The notes below the pieces were generated by a model, which made no database searches, was not told where the DNA came from, and saw nothing but the letters and a program-made list of their open reading frames with translations. This document shows positions 26,650-33,834 of a stretch of 64,000 nucleotides of DNA, in pieces. Made by a program: the position numbers and the translations under genes. This DNA comes from Mycobacterium lacus (lineage in GTDB: Bacteria; Actinomycetota; Actinomycetes; Mycobacteriales; Mycobacteriaceae). The DNA is taken from positions 930,001 to 994,000 of the forward strand of contig NZ_AP022581.1 in the NCBI RefSeq assembly GCF_010731535.1, given 5' to 3'. How positions within the stretch are numbered: the first letter of the stretch is position 1; every line of letters starts with the position of its first letter.

Positions 26650-27074
26650 CACGCCACGGGGCTGTCGTGCCGCACGGTGACGAACGAGTCTCCGGGATGG
26701 ATCTTGACCAGTTCGCCTGGATCAAGGTGCGTGGGCTCGCCCACGCGCGCCAGGTAGTGGTTGGCGGGGTTGACTCCGGCCAGCCGCAGCAGCGCAGCAA
26801 CCTCTTGGTCGTCGTCGTGGGTGGTGTATGGCACGCCGTCGATCGTGAAATGCAGCGTGGGTCGGGTGATGAAGCTGTCACCGGGATGGACTCGCACGAT
26901 GTCGGTGTCGAGGAAGAAGGTCTCGTCGCCCTCATCGTCGATCCGCCCGAGGTCGAATCCGGACGGGTCGTGTCCGACTAGCCGCAGCAGCGCGGCGGCC
27001 TCTTGGTCGTCGTCAATCGTCGTGAAGAGCTGACCGTCCAGCGTGAATCGGATTTGGGTGTCGTGCCGTGTCAT
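26649..27074 (-). CDS. Tandem two-domain ubiquitin-like protein (Multi_ubiq type)
   Basis: 141 aa from ATG 27074 (AAAGGAC upstream). Two homologous ~70-residue domains: residues 1-70 and 72-141, aligning at FTLDGQLFTT/FTIDGVPYTT, DDDQEAAALLRLVG/DDDQEVAALLRLAG, DIVRVHPGDSFIT/ELVKIHPGDSFVT. This is the pattern of Pfam Multi_ubiq, beta-grasp domains found with E2 and JAB-E1 genes. The last residues are VRHDSPVA with no Gly-Gly, so maturation or a non-canonical tail is implied. It is the first gene of the minus-strand operon and faces the XRE operators. The upstream extension beyond ATG 27074 lies in the promoter and is rejected. Confidence 0.85.
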   Translation of the reverse strand: MTRHDTQIRFTLDGQLFTTIDDDQEAAALLRLVGHDPSGFDLGRIDDEGDETFFLDTDIVRVHPGDSFITRPTLHFTIDGVPYTTHDDDQEVAALLRLAGVNPANHYLARVGEPTHLDPGELVKIHPGDSFVTVRHDSPVA

Positions 27075-27107
27075 GCCGTTGTCCTTTCTCGAGGAGACGC
27101 ACCACCT

Positions 27108-27187
27108 ACTGTGGTACCTGGCGTACACCATAGTGGAAGTTACCGACAGCGTCAACACTGTGGTGTACTATCACCACCGTGGTATAG
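27108..27187. promoter_or_regulatory. Divergent promoter with repeated operator half-sites
   Basis: Between the divergent ubiquitin-like and XRE genes are four related sequences: ACTGTGGTAC (27108-27117), the same motif inverted as GTACACCATAGT (27123-27134), ACTGTGGTGTAC (27157-27168) and ACCGTGGTATAG (27176-27187). The first two form a dyad. Spacing of pairs places them over both promoters. The likely binder is the XRE protein encoded alongside. Confidence 0.65.
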
Positions 27188-27205
27188 CACAAGGAGGGCA
27201 GTCAT

Positions 27206-27547
27206 ATGGGCAACGCGTTGGGCGACCAGCTGCGTGAGGTCCGACAGATACGTGGGCTGGCGTTGAAGGCGGTGGCTGAGCCCGCCAAGATCTCGATCGC
27301 CTACCTGCAAAAGCTCGAAGGTGGCGATGTCCAGCAGCCAAATCCCAACGTCCTGCACCGCCTCGCGAAGGTGCTCGAGATTCCCTACCCGACGCTGATG
27401 GAGCTGGCCGGCTATGTCGTCCCCGAGAAAGACGGCGTGCTGGCCGCCAACACGTTCGACCATGCGCTGAGCAGCTCAGATTTGACCGAGGAGGAACGCA
27501 GGGCTGTCGCCGCGTTCATCGCCCATCTTCGAGACCAACGCAGATGA
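27206..27547 (+). CDS. XRE-family HTH repressor
   Basis: 113 aa from ATG 27206 behind AAGGAGG. A cro/C1-type helix-turn-helix spans about residues 5-65: LREVRQIRGLALKAVAEPA, ISIAYLQKLEGGD, PNPNVLHRLAKVLEI. The C-terminal half (DLTEEERRAVAAFIAHLRDQ) is helical. It lies 17 bp before an ImmA/IrrE-type protease gene, the standard pairing in which the protease cleaves the repressor to induce the operon. The repeated operators upstream suggest autoregulation and control of the divergent ubiquitin-like operon. Confidence 0.9.
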   Translation: MGNALGDQLREVRQIRGLALKAVAEPAKISIAYLQKLEGGDVQQPNPNVLHRLAKVLEIPYPTLMELAGYVVPEKDGVLAANTFDHALSSSDLTEEERRAVAAFIAHLRDQRR

Positions 27548-27563
27548 ACATACGGAGGAGCAC

Positions 27564-28472
27564 GTGATCAAGCCGCTGGACAACCTCGACGACATTCGCG
27601 ACGTCGCGCGCGCTGTCTTGCGCAAAGCGGATGTGGCCGATCGGCTCCCGACGCCGGTGGACGACATTGTCGCCGGCTGCGGTCTGCTTGAGTCAGACGA
27701 CTACGTGTTCTTGGAGAGCAAGATCACGCATGCGCCGCTCGAATTGCGCAAACTCCTTCGCAGTGCGGGGCGGAAGATCCGCGGCGCGCTCGATCGACGC
27801 GAACGCGTTTTGCACGTGAGCCCAGCGATTGACGTTCCCGCGCGGCGGCAGTTTGTGCGCTGCCATGAGGCAATGCACGACGCACTTCCCTGGCAGCGTG
27901 ATCTGCTCGTCCTTGGGGACACCGATCGCACGCTGGCCCCTGATGTTGAGTTTGTCTTCGAACGTGAAGCCAATCAGGGCGGCGCCGAACTGCTTTTTCA
28001 GCTCGACCTTCTGGCCCGGGTAGCCCGCGACTACCCGATTGACATCTCGACCCCGGTGCAGCTCGCCGATCTGTTCGGGGCGTCGATACATGCCACTTTC
28101 CGCCGATGGATCGAACACAACAACATCCCGGTATGCGGCCTCGTGCTCGATCCGCAGCCGGTGAGCGCTTCGCCACTGACGTTTCGCCGATTCGAACTCG
28201 TGGAATCAAACTCGTGGACAGAGCGGTACGGCGCCAACCGGTTTCCTGCGCGTCTGATATCGACCAACCATGGGCTTTTGGGTCAGCTGGGCTTACCGCG
28301 TACCGGTGACATTGACGGCTACTGGGGTCTGGATGACCGCAGGGCGGAGATGACGACGGTTCGGGTGCAATCGTTTTGCAATACCTACCGGGTATTCGTG
28401 CTCATGTGGCTGCCTGCCAGGGAGTCGTTCATCGCGCGGCATCGGTCGCGTCCACGACTTGAGTTGTGCTGA
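27564..28472 (+). CDS. ImmA/IrrE-type metallopeptidase
   Basis: 302 aa from GTG 27564 with GGAGGAG 4 bp upstream. The zinc motif HEAMH (HExxH, about residues 103-107, in VRCHEAMHDAL) and downstream EREANQGGAELL, which supplies the third ligand Glu, are those of the COG2856 family. Such proteases cleave a partner XRE repressor upon DNA damage or another trigger (ImmA/ImmR; CapP/CapH in CBASS). The C-terminal ~150 residues form an extra, possibly sensory, domain (RWIEHNNIPVCGLVLDP, RVFVLMWLPARES). It is co-transcribed with the XRE gene. The trigger is unknown. Confidence 0.88.
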   Translation: MIKPLDNLDDIRDVARAVLRKADVADRLPTPVDDIVAGCGLLESDDYVFLESKITHAPLELRKLLRSAGRKIRGALDRRERVLHVSPAIDVPARRQFVRCHEAMHDALPWQRDLLVLGDTDRTLAPDVEFVFEREANQGGAELLFQLDLLARVARDYPIDISTPVQLADLFGASIHATFRRWIEHNNIPVCGLVLDPQPVSASPLTFRRFELVESNSWTERYGANRFPARLISTNHGLLGQLGLPRTGDIDGYWGLDDRRAEMTTVRVQSFCNTYRVFVLMWLPARESFIARHRSRPRLELC

Positions 28473-28547
28473 CATGTCAGTTCGCTGCCGATCACGCGGC
28501 GACCAGCTGATGCGGTCGACGCCTGGCCGTGGCCTGCGCCATGTGAC

Positions 28548-28584
28548 GCATATAAGCAGATGTCGGTGGGACATGGTTATATGC
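28548..28584. promoter_or_regulatory. Nested palindrome upstream of the 58-aa gene
   Basis: GCATATAA at 28548-28555 pairs with TTATATGC at 28577-28584, and ATGTC (28560-28564) with GACAT (28570-28574) inside. The AT-rich symmetry 40 bp before the ATG at 28625 suits an operator or promoter for the small gene and protease. It differs from the ACTGTGGTGTAC sites, so a second control point is possible. Confidence 0.5.
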
Positions 28585-28624
28585 CGTACGCTCGAACAAC
28601 GTCACCCGAGAGAGGGAAGATCTG

Positions 28625-28801
28625 ATGCCTGAAGCGGTGCTGCCGCAGCTGTCGACCGATAACACCACCGCGCAGCTGCCCTCCGATCCCAACGACCTGC
28701 TCAGCCCCGCAGAGCAACAAGAGTTGACCGAAGATCTCGCCAAGCTCGCCGAGTTGCGGCGAGATGCCGAAACCGCATCTGCGAGCTTGCGGTTGGCCTG
28801 A
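28625..28801 (+). CDS. 58-aa acidic protein of the ubiquitin-like island
   Basis: ATG 28625 with AGAGGGAAGATCTG upstream, TGA at 28799-28801, 12 bp before the cysteine-protease gene. The sequence begins MPEAVLPQLSTDNTTAQLP and continues with an acidic helix (PAEQQELTEDLAKLAELRRD) and ends SLRLA. No membrane span or Cys. The tight spacing to the protease, a plausible ribosome site and the helical amphipathic pattern support a real gene. It could be a substrate, inhibitor or adaptor of the protease; there is no direct evidence of role. Confidence 0.65.
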   Translation: MPEAVLPQLSTDNTTAQLPSDPNDLLSPAEQQELTEDLAKLAELRRDAETASASLRLA

Positions 28802-28813
28802 CCAAACAGGCGA

Positions 28814-29463
28814 ATGGTGCAGCTGAGGGGTTGGAACGATCCCGATCCCGCTGAGGTCCATCATCCGACCACAGACGCCGAATGGGATGCGGCGCTGTCC
28901 CGCTACCTGGGGTCGCTCAACGACGCACCGCTCAGACGCTGCGTCGAGGTGGCGCGCTCACATGGGGCAGCCACCGTAGTGGTTGAAACCCGCTACCTGG
29001 ACATCGATTACCGCAGCGAGTTTTCAGCGTACTACTCACGCCAGTTCGCCGATGTCCCGGACTCCGCACACCGGCTGCACTTCTTTGGCAGGCAACTCGA
29101 GCCACAGTCGCTGTGGCGGCTTGGCAACGAACACGACTACATCGGCTATGTCGTCGTACGCCCGGCATCGACGGGACTCGTGTCTCGAGCCCTTCTTCCA
29201 CCTCCGCCTGACCTGGCCTCGGCGGTGCGCACGTCGGTAACTGAACCTGTGAACTTCTTCGGACGCCAACTGGAAATTCGCGGTGTGCCATTCGCGCAAC
29301 AGGATGCCCAACTCGGCGCCTGTGCTCAAGCCGCAGCATGGATGTGCCACTTCGCTGCATATTTGCGCGGCGACACGGCAAGGCGCACGAAGGCTGACTT
29401 CTCGCTGAAAGCTGATGCCAGCTTGCATCCGAGCCGAGCCCTACCGAGTGGCGGCCCGGTAGC
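28814..29463 (+). pseudogene. Papain-like cysteine protease, N-terminal part, interrupted
   Basis: From ATG 28814. Residues ~55-120 form an alpha/beta lead domain (VVVETRYLDIDYRSEF, YIGYVVVRP); then EIRGVPFAQQDAQLGACAQA and AAAWMCHFAAYLRG, in which Cys170 at the head of a helix (C-A-Q-A-A-x-W-M) is the expected nucleophile of a papain-fold enzyme. The matching His and Asp lie beyond the transposon, at 31254 and after. The frame continues into the IS3-family element and stops at 29599, giving a chimera without the His. A bacterial papain-like protein beside ubiquitin-like and JAB genes suggests a deconjugase or maturation protease; this is inference. Confidence 0.75.
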
Positions 29464-31010
29464 TGTCAAGGTGTTTGAGACAGCGTCTCACTATGTGGAC
29501 ACTATTTTCGGTTGTGGGGTCGGTGGGTTGATCCATGCCGCGGTCGGTAGTTTCGGGGGCTGTGGTGGGCTGCTAAACCGGTTGGGGTTGGCGGCGTAGG
29601 CATCGGCCATGACCCGGGCTCGTTTGGCCTGGATGTCGGCGGCGGTGCCGAAGTACACCGACGCCGGTGTGTGCAGGCCGAGCGCGGAATGGCGGTGCTC
29701 GTGGCGCAGGTAGTCGAAGAAGTCTTTGCACCAGGTGCGGGCGTGCTCGATCGAGTCGAACCGTTCGGGAAAATCGTTGCGGTACTTCAGCGTTTTGAAC
29801 TGGGATTCGCTGAACGGGTTGTCGTTTGACACCCGTGGGCGCGAGTGGCTGCGCGCCACGCCGAGGTCGATTAGCAGCTGGGCGACGTTCTTCGACGTCA
29901 TCGCCGAACCCCGGTCGGCGTGGATCGCGCCGGGCCGCCCGTGTAGCGCGGTCAGCTCGGCCATCCAGTCCTGGGCGATGTCGGCGTCCTCGTGGTACTC
30001 GACGCGCCAGCCGACGGGGTAGCGGCTGAAGATGTCCAGCATCACGTAGAGCTGGTAGAACTCGCCGCGCACCGGTCCCGCCAATTTGGTGATGTCCCAG
30101 GACCACACGTCGTTGGGTTGGTGGGCGACCAGCTCGGGTTTGACCCGCGGCGGGTGTGTGGCTACCCGCCGCCGTTCGCGGGTCATGTTGTGCGTGCGCA
30201 GGATCCGGTACATCGTGGACTGCGAGCACAGGTAGACGCCCTCGTCGAGCAGCTCGGCCCACACTTGGCGACCGCCTTGTCGGCGAAGCGCGGCTGGCAC
30301 AACACCGTAAGGATCTGCGTGCGCTCGGCCGCGTCGAGCGCATTGGGCGGCGGTCCGCTCGGCCCGGGTTTGCGGCGTGGACCGGCAGGGCGGTTGCGCT
30401 GCCGATACAGGCTCGCGCGCGGCTTGCCCAGCAGCGCGCACGCCTTCGCGGTCGAGGTCAGCCGCTCCACCTCGGGCAGCAACTGTGCGATCACTTCTTC
30501 GACCCGGGCCGCGTGCCCGTGCTCTCGGAGAGCGTCTCCAAGAGCGCGTGTGCTTTTCCCACCAGATCCAACGCGGCCCTCGTGCGTTCAAGCTCGGCCT
30601 CGGCCCGTTCGGCCCGCTTCCGTAGCCGTTCGATCTCGGCCTGGTCGCGGTCCTTACCACGACCGCCTGACCGGGCCAGCCGTCCAACGCGCCCGCGTCG
30701 CGCGCTCGGCGCCACTCCACGATGTGCGATGAGTACAGGCCCTCACGCCGAAGCAGCGCACCCCGCGCACCCGGCTCGGTCAACGCGTCGTACTCGGCCA
30801 CAATGGCCGCCTTGTACTCCGGGGTGAAGTTGCGCCGCCGGGGACGATCCGCCCGCGGACCCTGGGCCGAATCGGTTCCCACGCCTTCATCATCGGCGCT
30901 ACCCTTCCGGACCTCAGCCAAAGTCGCCGTCATTGTTCGTTGCAATCCTTACTTGCCCTCAATACCTGGTCAGATATTTTCGAACCCTGCTGTCTCAACT
31001 AACCCTGCCA
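29464..31010 (-). mobile_element. IS3-family insertion sequence, about 1.55 kb
   Basis: Ends: TGTCAAGGTGTTTGAGACAG at 29464 and, read inward from 31010, TGGCAGGGTTAGTTGAGACA; they are imperfect inverted repeats that both reach TTGAGACAGC and give TG...CA termini. It encodes an IS3-type transposase on the minus strand. I find no target duplication: the flanks are GTAGC and GAGAG. The two halves of the host gene are also in different frames (net removal must be 1 modulo 3), so a small deletion may have followed insertion, or the ends are slightly off. Confidence 0.82.
29491..30945 (-). pseudogene. IS3-family transposase (OrfA/OrfB), frame-disrupted
   Basis: OrfA begins near 30945: HTH region NFTPEYKAAIVAEYDAL and EGLYSSHIVEWRRARDAG. 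A single base missing at about 30678 (GGC-CTGGCC read as GGCTGGCC) shifts the frame; the leucine-zipper part (DQAEIERLRKRAERAEAELE) follows in another frame, ending where OrfB starts at 30494 (ATGA overlap). A second loss at about 30267 (GCC-CAAGTG read as GCCAAGTG) shifts OrfB. The DDE core DVWSWDITKLAG, HADRGSAMTS, FSESQFKTLKYR then continues to the stop at 29491. IS3 elements use one programmed frameshift at OrfA/B; these two are extra. Confidence 0.85.
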
Positions 31011-31907
31011 GAGAGGGGCCTCACGGTGACCCAACTCAGCGAGCTGTTTCGCACATTTGAACTTCCAGCGATGTACTACCTTGTTGGCGACTTGCCCAGT
31101 CCGCAGCTGCCGTGGCAACCGGCTGATCCTGTGCCCCCTACAATTTCACCCGGCTCACCCACGGCCTCACCGGGATCGTGGGACCATCGGATTGTCGCCG
31201 TCGCATGCCGGCACCTCAACTCAGGCAATCCCGTACTTGTCGGCACCAGCAACCATGCCTTCATTCTCTGTGGCTATCGCCGGACCAACCATCCACAGCC
31301 TGGCTGGATCGAGTTCATTCGTCACGATGACCAGGCCGGTCCCTATCTCGTTGTCCACGATGTCCTCAACGACGTAGACCGTCGAACAGGCAAGAGCTAT
31401 GGGCCGTGGCGCACCATGCACGTCCCGGTACCAGACAAGCTCTGGCTGGCCCCCGAAGCCGCCGAGCGCAAGGGTGGGCAATTTCTCCTCAACGCCTCAA
31501 ACCAGATCGCCAGCGCCGCAGCAGATCCCCTGCCCTTCGCGCCGATTCAGGATCTCATCAACGCCCGGCAGCTCGCCCTTCGCACCTACGCAATCCGCTC
31601 CAACGACTTCAAAGCCAATCTGGAAGCCAGAGCGATACCAGCGACGATCCAACGCGAATACCGACTGGCCCGCCTGCCGCGATTCATCTGGGTAGTGGAA
31701 GCCGTCGACCGACAGCTACGCCAAGCAGGTGCTCCGTGCGTCGTGGGCGAAGCAGTCCTCGACGCGACTTCGTCAGACCGTGCGCCAGAGGAGATCGCGC
31801 TACACGTCCACGGGGTGATGTGGCTACAACAGACTAGCGGCAAACTCCGTTTTCCCATCACTGGCGATCCCCAGCCCTACGTGAGCGGAGGCGTTGGCGC
31901 CCCTTAG
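31011..31907 (+). pseudogene. Papain-like cysteine protease, C-terminal part
   Basis: Continuation of the split protease after the IS3 element, stop at 31905-31907. GLTVTQLSELFRTFELP is a helix after the insertion; HRIVAVACRHLNSGNPVLVG leads to TSNHAFILCGYR, whose His (codon at 31254) is the expected general base, and FIRHDDQAGPYLVV supplies the Asn/Asp position, completing the Cys-His-Asp order begun with Cys170. The C-terminal ~170 residues form an additional conserved domain (RLPRFIWVVEAVDRQL, ALHVHGVMW). No start with a ribosome site is seen, so it is unlikely to be made alone. Confidence 0.75.
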
Positions 31908-31965
31908 CGGAGCCGGACGGCATGCGCGACATATCGTCGACAAGCCAAGACATTCGATCGGTCAT

Positions 31966-32133
31966 ATGAGTGTCAAGTCCGCTTATGACCACGGATTGAG
32001 CCGTGGTACTTCGCCACTCTGGTCGTGCACGGTCATCCTGCCCACGGTGCCTGCAGAAGGTTTTGAAGCTGACGGCGAGTTCTGGGTCCTCGACAGGCCA
32101 GACCTCCGCGTCGGTGGTCACTTCGCCACATAA
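31966..32133 (+). CDS. Short hypothetical or gene remnant, unknown
   Basis: 55 aa from ATG 31966 to TAA 32133, just after the protease. The centre, FEADGEFWVLDRPDLRVGGH, resembles the beta-rich N-terminus (G-x-F/W-W-x-P-x-x-P) of some large HEPN-associated defence proteins such as ApeA, but it stops at once, so if real this is a stump. Codon use is less G+C-rich than the core genes. It may be non-coding. Confidence 0.3.
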   Translation: MSVKSAYDHGLSRGTSPLWSCTVILPTVPAEGFEADGEFWVLDRPDLRVGGHFAT

Positions 32134-32259
32134 CTGGGAAGTAAGTCGGTCGTAACTCTCGACGAGGGCCTCGTAACCGACCCAAGAATTAAGTCGGTCG
32201 CGAAGGGTGCAGCGTACACGACGGTCGCGACCCGAACTCATCGAAGCGTTCCAACCGAT

Positions 32260-32440
32260 CACCTGGCAGGGCCAATTGTCGGCGATCGGATGCGAAAGTT
32301 TGCCACCGAGTTCTTCTGCGGTGGCTTGGCGGGCCAGGTGATTGATCAGCTGATGCTCGGGCACGGGGAGTCGGGGCGCACTCGCTCGCAGCGTTCCAGC
32401 AGCGCCAGCCACTTCCTGGTGGTGAACGCGTCGAACCTCA
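32260..32440 (-). pseudogene. REP13E12/DUF222 remnant
   Basis: On the minus strand two frames give pieces of a DUF222 (REP13E12) N-terminal domain: FDAFTTRKWLALLERCERVR near 32440-32375, then, one base out of phase, PEHQLINHLARQATAEELGG and KLSHPIADNW to about 32260. The family consensus has these segments contiguous, so this is a degenerate fragment. REP13E12 copies serve as integration targets for prophages phiRv1/phiRv2 in M. tuberculosis. The rest of 31908-32682 shows no other convincing gene. Confidence 0.6.
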
Positions 32441-32682
32441 GCCCGGTCGCGACACCGCCCGAACCCATAGCCCCAAACTATCCGAGGCCACCGACAAGAA
32501 TCGCCGCACAGATACCGAAGTGACACAAGTGGTTTCAGTGACAAGGGAGCCGTCCCGAGACACTGGGCCAGCTGCCCAATAAACTCGCGCTCCCGGACCT
32601 GCCGAGCGAGGTCCCCCGTCTTGTCGGTGCCCAGACCTAAACTCGCGTTGCCATGACAGCCCACCCACTGAGGAGAGATGGG

Positions 32683-33834
32683 ATGCGATTCCTGCACACC
32701 GCCGATTGGCAGCTGGGCATGACCCGTCACTTCCTGGCGGGCGACGCGCAGCCACGGTATTCGGCCGCTCGTCGGGACGCGGTGGCCGGGCTGGGTGCGC
32801 TGGCCGCCGAGGTGGGCGCCGAGTTCGTCGTGGTCGCCGGTGACGTCTTCGAACACAACCAGCTTGCCCCGCACGTCATCGGGCAGTCTTTGGAGGCCAT
32901 GCGCGCCATCGGTATTCCGGTCTACCTGCTGCCCGGCAATCACGACCCGTTGGATGCGTCGTCGGTGTACACCGGTACGCTGTTCACCGCCGAATGCCCG
33001 GACAATGTCGTGGTGCTCGATCACGCCGGCGTCCACGAGATCCGGCCGGGGCTGCAGATCGTCGCCGCGCCGTGGCGGTCCAAGGCACCCACCACCGACC
33101 TGGTCGCCGAAGTGCTAGACGGGCTGCCCAAGGACGACATCACGCGCGTGCTCGTCGCCCACGGCGGCGTCGACGTGCTGGACCCCGACCGTGACAAGCC
33201 TTCGCTGATCCGGCTGGCCGAACTCGAGGACGCCGTGTCTCGCGGAACGATCCACTACGTGGCCCTGGGGGACAAGCATTCGTTGACCGCGGTCGGCGGC
33301 AGCGGCCGCGTGTGGTACTCGGGCACACCCGAAGTCACCAACTTCGACGACGTCGAACCAGACCCGGGCCACGTCCTGGTGGTCGACATCGACGAGACTG
33401 ACCCGCGACGCCCGGTCACCGTGGAGTCCCGCCGCGTCGGCCATTGGCGGTTCATCACATTGCATCACCAGGTGGACACCAGCCGCGACATCACCGACTT
33501 GGGCCTGAATCTCGACCTGATGACCGAGAAGGATCGCGCCGTGGTGCGTCTCGCGTTGACCGGTTCGTTGAGCGTCACCGACCGCGCTGCCCTGGATGCC
33601 TGCCTGGACAAGTACGCGCGGTTGTTCGCCTGGCTGGGCCTGTGGGAACGTCACACCGACCTGGCGGTGATGCCCGCCGACGGCGAGTTCAGCGACCTTG
33701 GCATCGGGGGATTCGCCGCCGCGGCCGTCGACGAACTGGTCGCAACGGCACGAGCCGGCGACAACGAGTCCGCCGTCGACGCCCACGCGGCGCTGGCGCT
33801 ATTGCTGCGGCTCGTCGGTCGGGGCGCGGCATGA
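32683..33834 (+). CDS. SbcD-like DNA repair exonuclease subunit (Rv1277-like)
   Basis: 383 aa from ATG 32683 (GAGGAGAG 8 bp upstream), which begins directly with MRFLHTADWQLG. Calcineurin-like metallophosphoesterase motifs in order: HTADWQLG (Asp/His), VVVAGDVFEHN (bridging Asp), LPGNHDPLD (Asn-His), VLVAHGGVD (His) and ALGDKHS. This is the Mre11/SbcD nuclease layout; with the overlapping SbcC-like gene it should process DNA ends or hairpins. ATGA overlap with the next gene marks an operon. An upstream ATG at 32653 is possible but less well spaced. Confidence 0.9.
   Translation: MRFLHTADWQLGMTRHFLAGDAQPRYSAARRDAVAGLGALAAEVGAEFVVVAGDVFEHNQLAPHVIGQSLEAMRAIGIPVYLLPGNHDPLDASSVYTGTLFTAECPDNVVVLDHAGVHEIRPGLQIVAAPWRSKAPTTDLVAEVLDGLPKDDITRVLVAHGGVDVLDPDRDKPSLIRLAELEDAVSRGTIHYVALGDKHSLTAVGGSGRVWYSGTPEVTNFDDVEPDPGHVLVVDIDETDPRRPVTVESRRVGHWRFITLHHQVDTSRDITDLGLNLDLMTEKDRAVVRLALTGSLSVTDRAALDACLDKYARLFAWLGLWERHTDLAVMPADGEFSDLGIGGFAAAAVDELVATARAGDNESAVDAHAALALLLRLVGRGAA

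Noticed and set aside
26649..27158. Longer start for the ubiquitin-like protein
   Set aside because: The extra 28 residues would come from the operator region; ATG 27074 has a ribosome site and starts the first domain.
31858..33036. Long minus-strand open frame opposite the Rv1277 homologue
   Set aside because: Antisense to a well-conserved SbcD-like gene; only the 32260-32440 part shows protein similarity (DUF222 remnant).
33444..33830. Upstream extension of the SbcC-like protein
   Set aside because: Overlaps the SbcD-like gene in another frame; the ATGA start at 33831 is clear and gives the right length.
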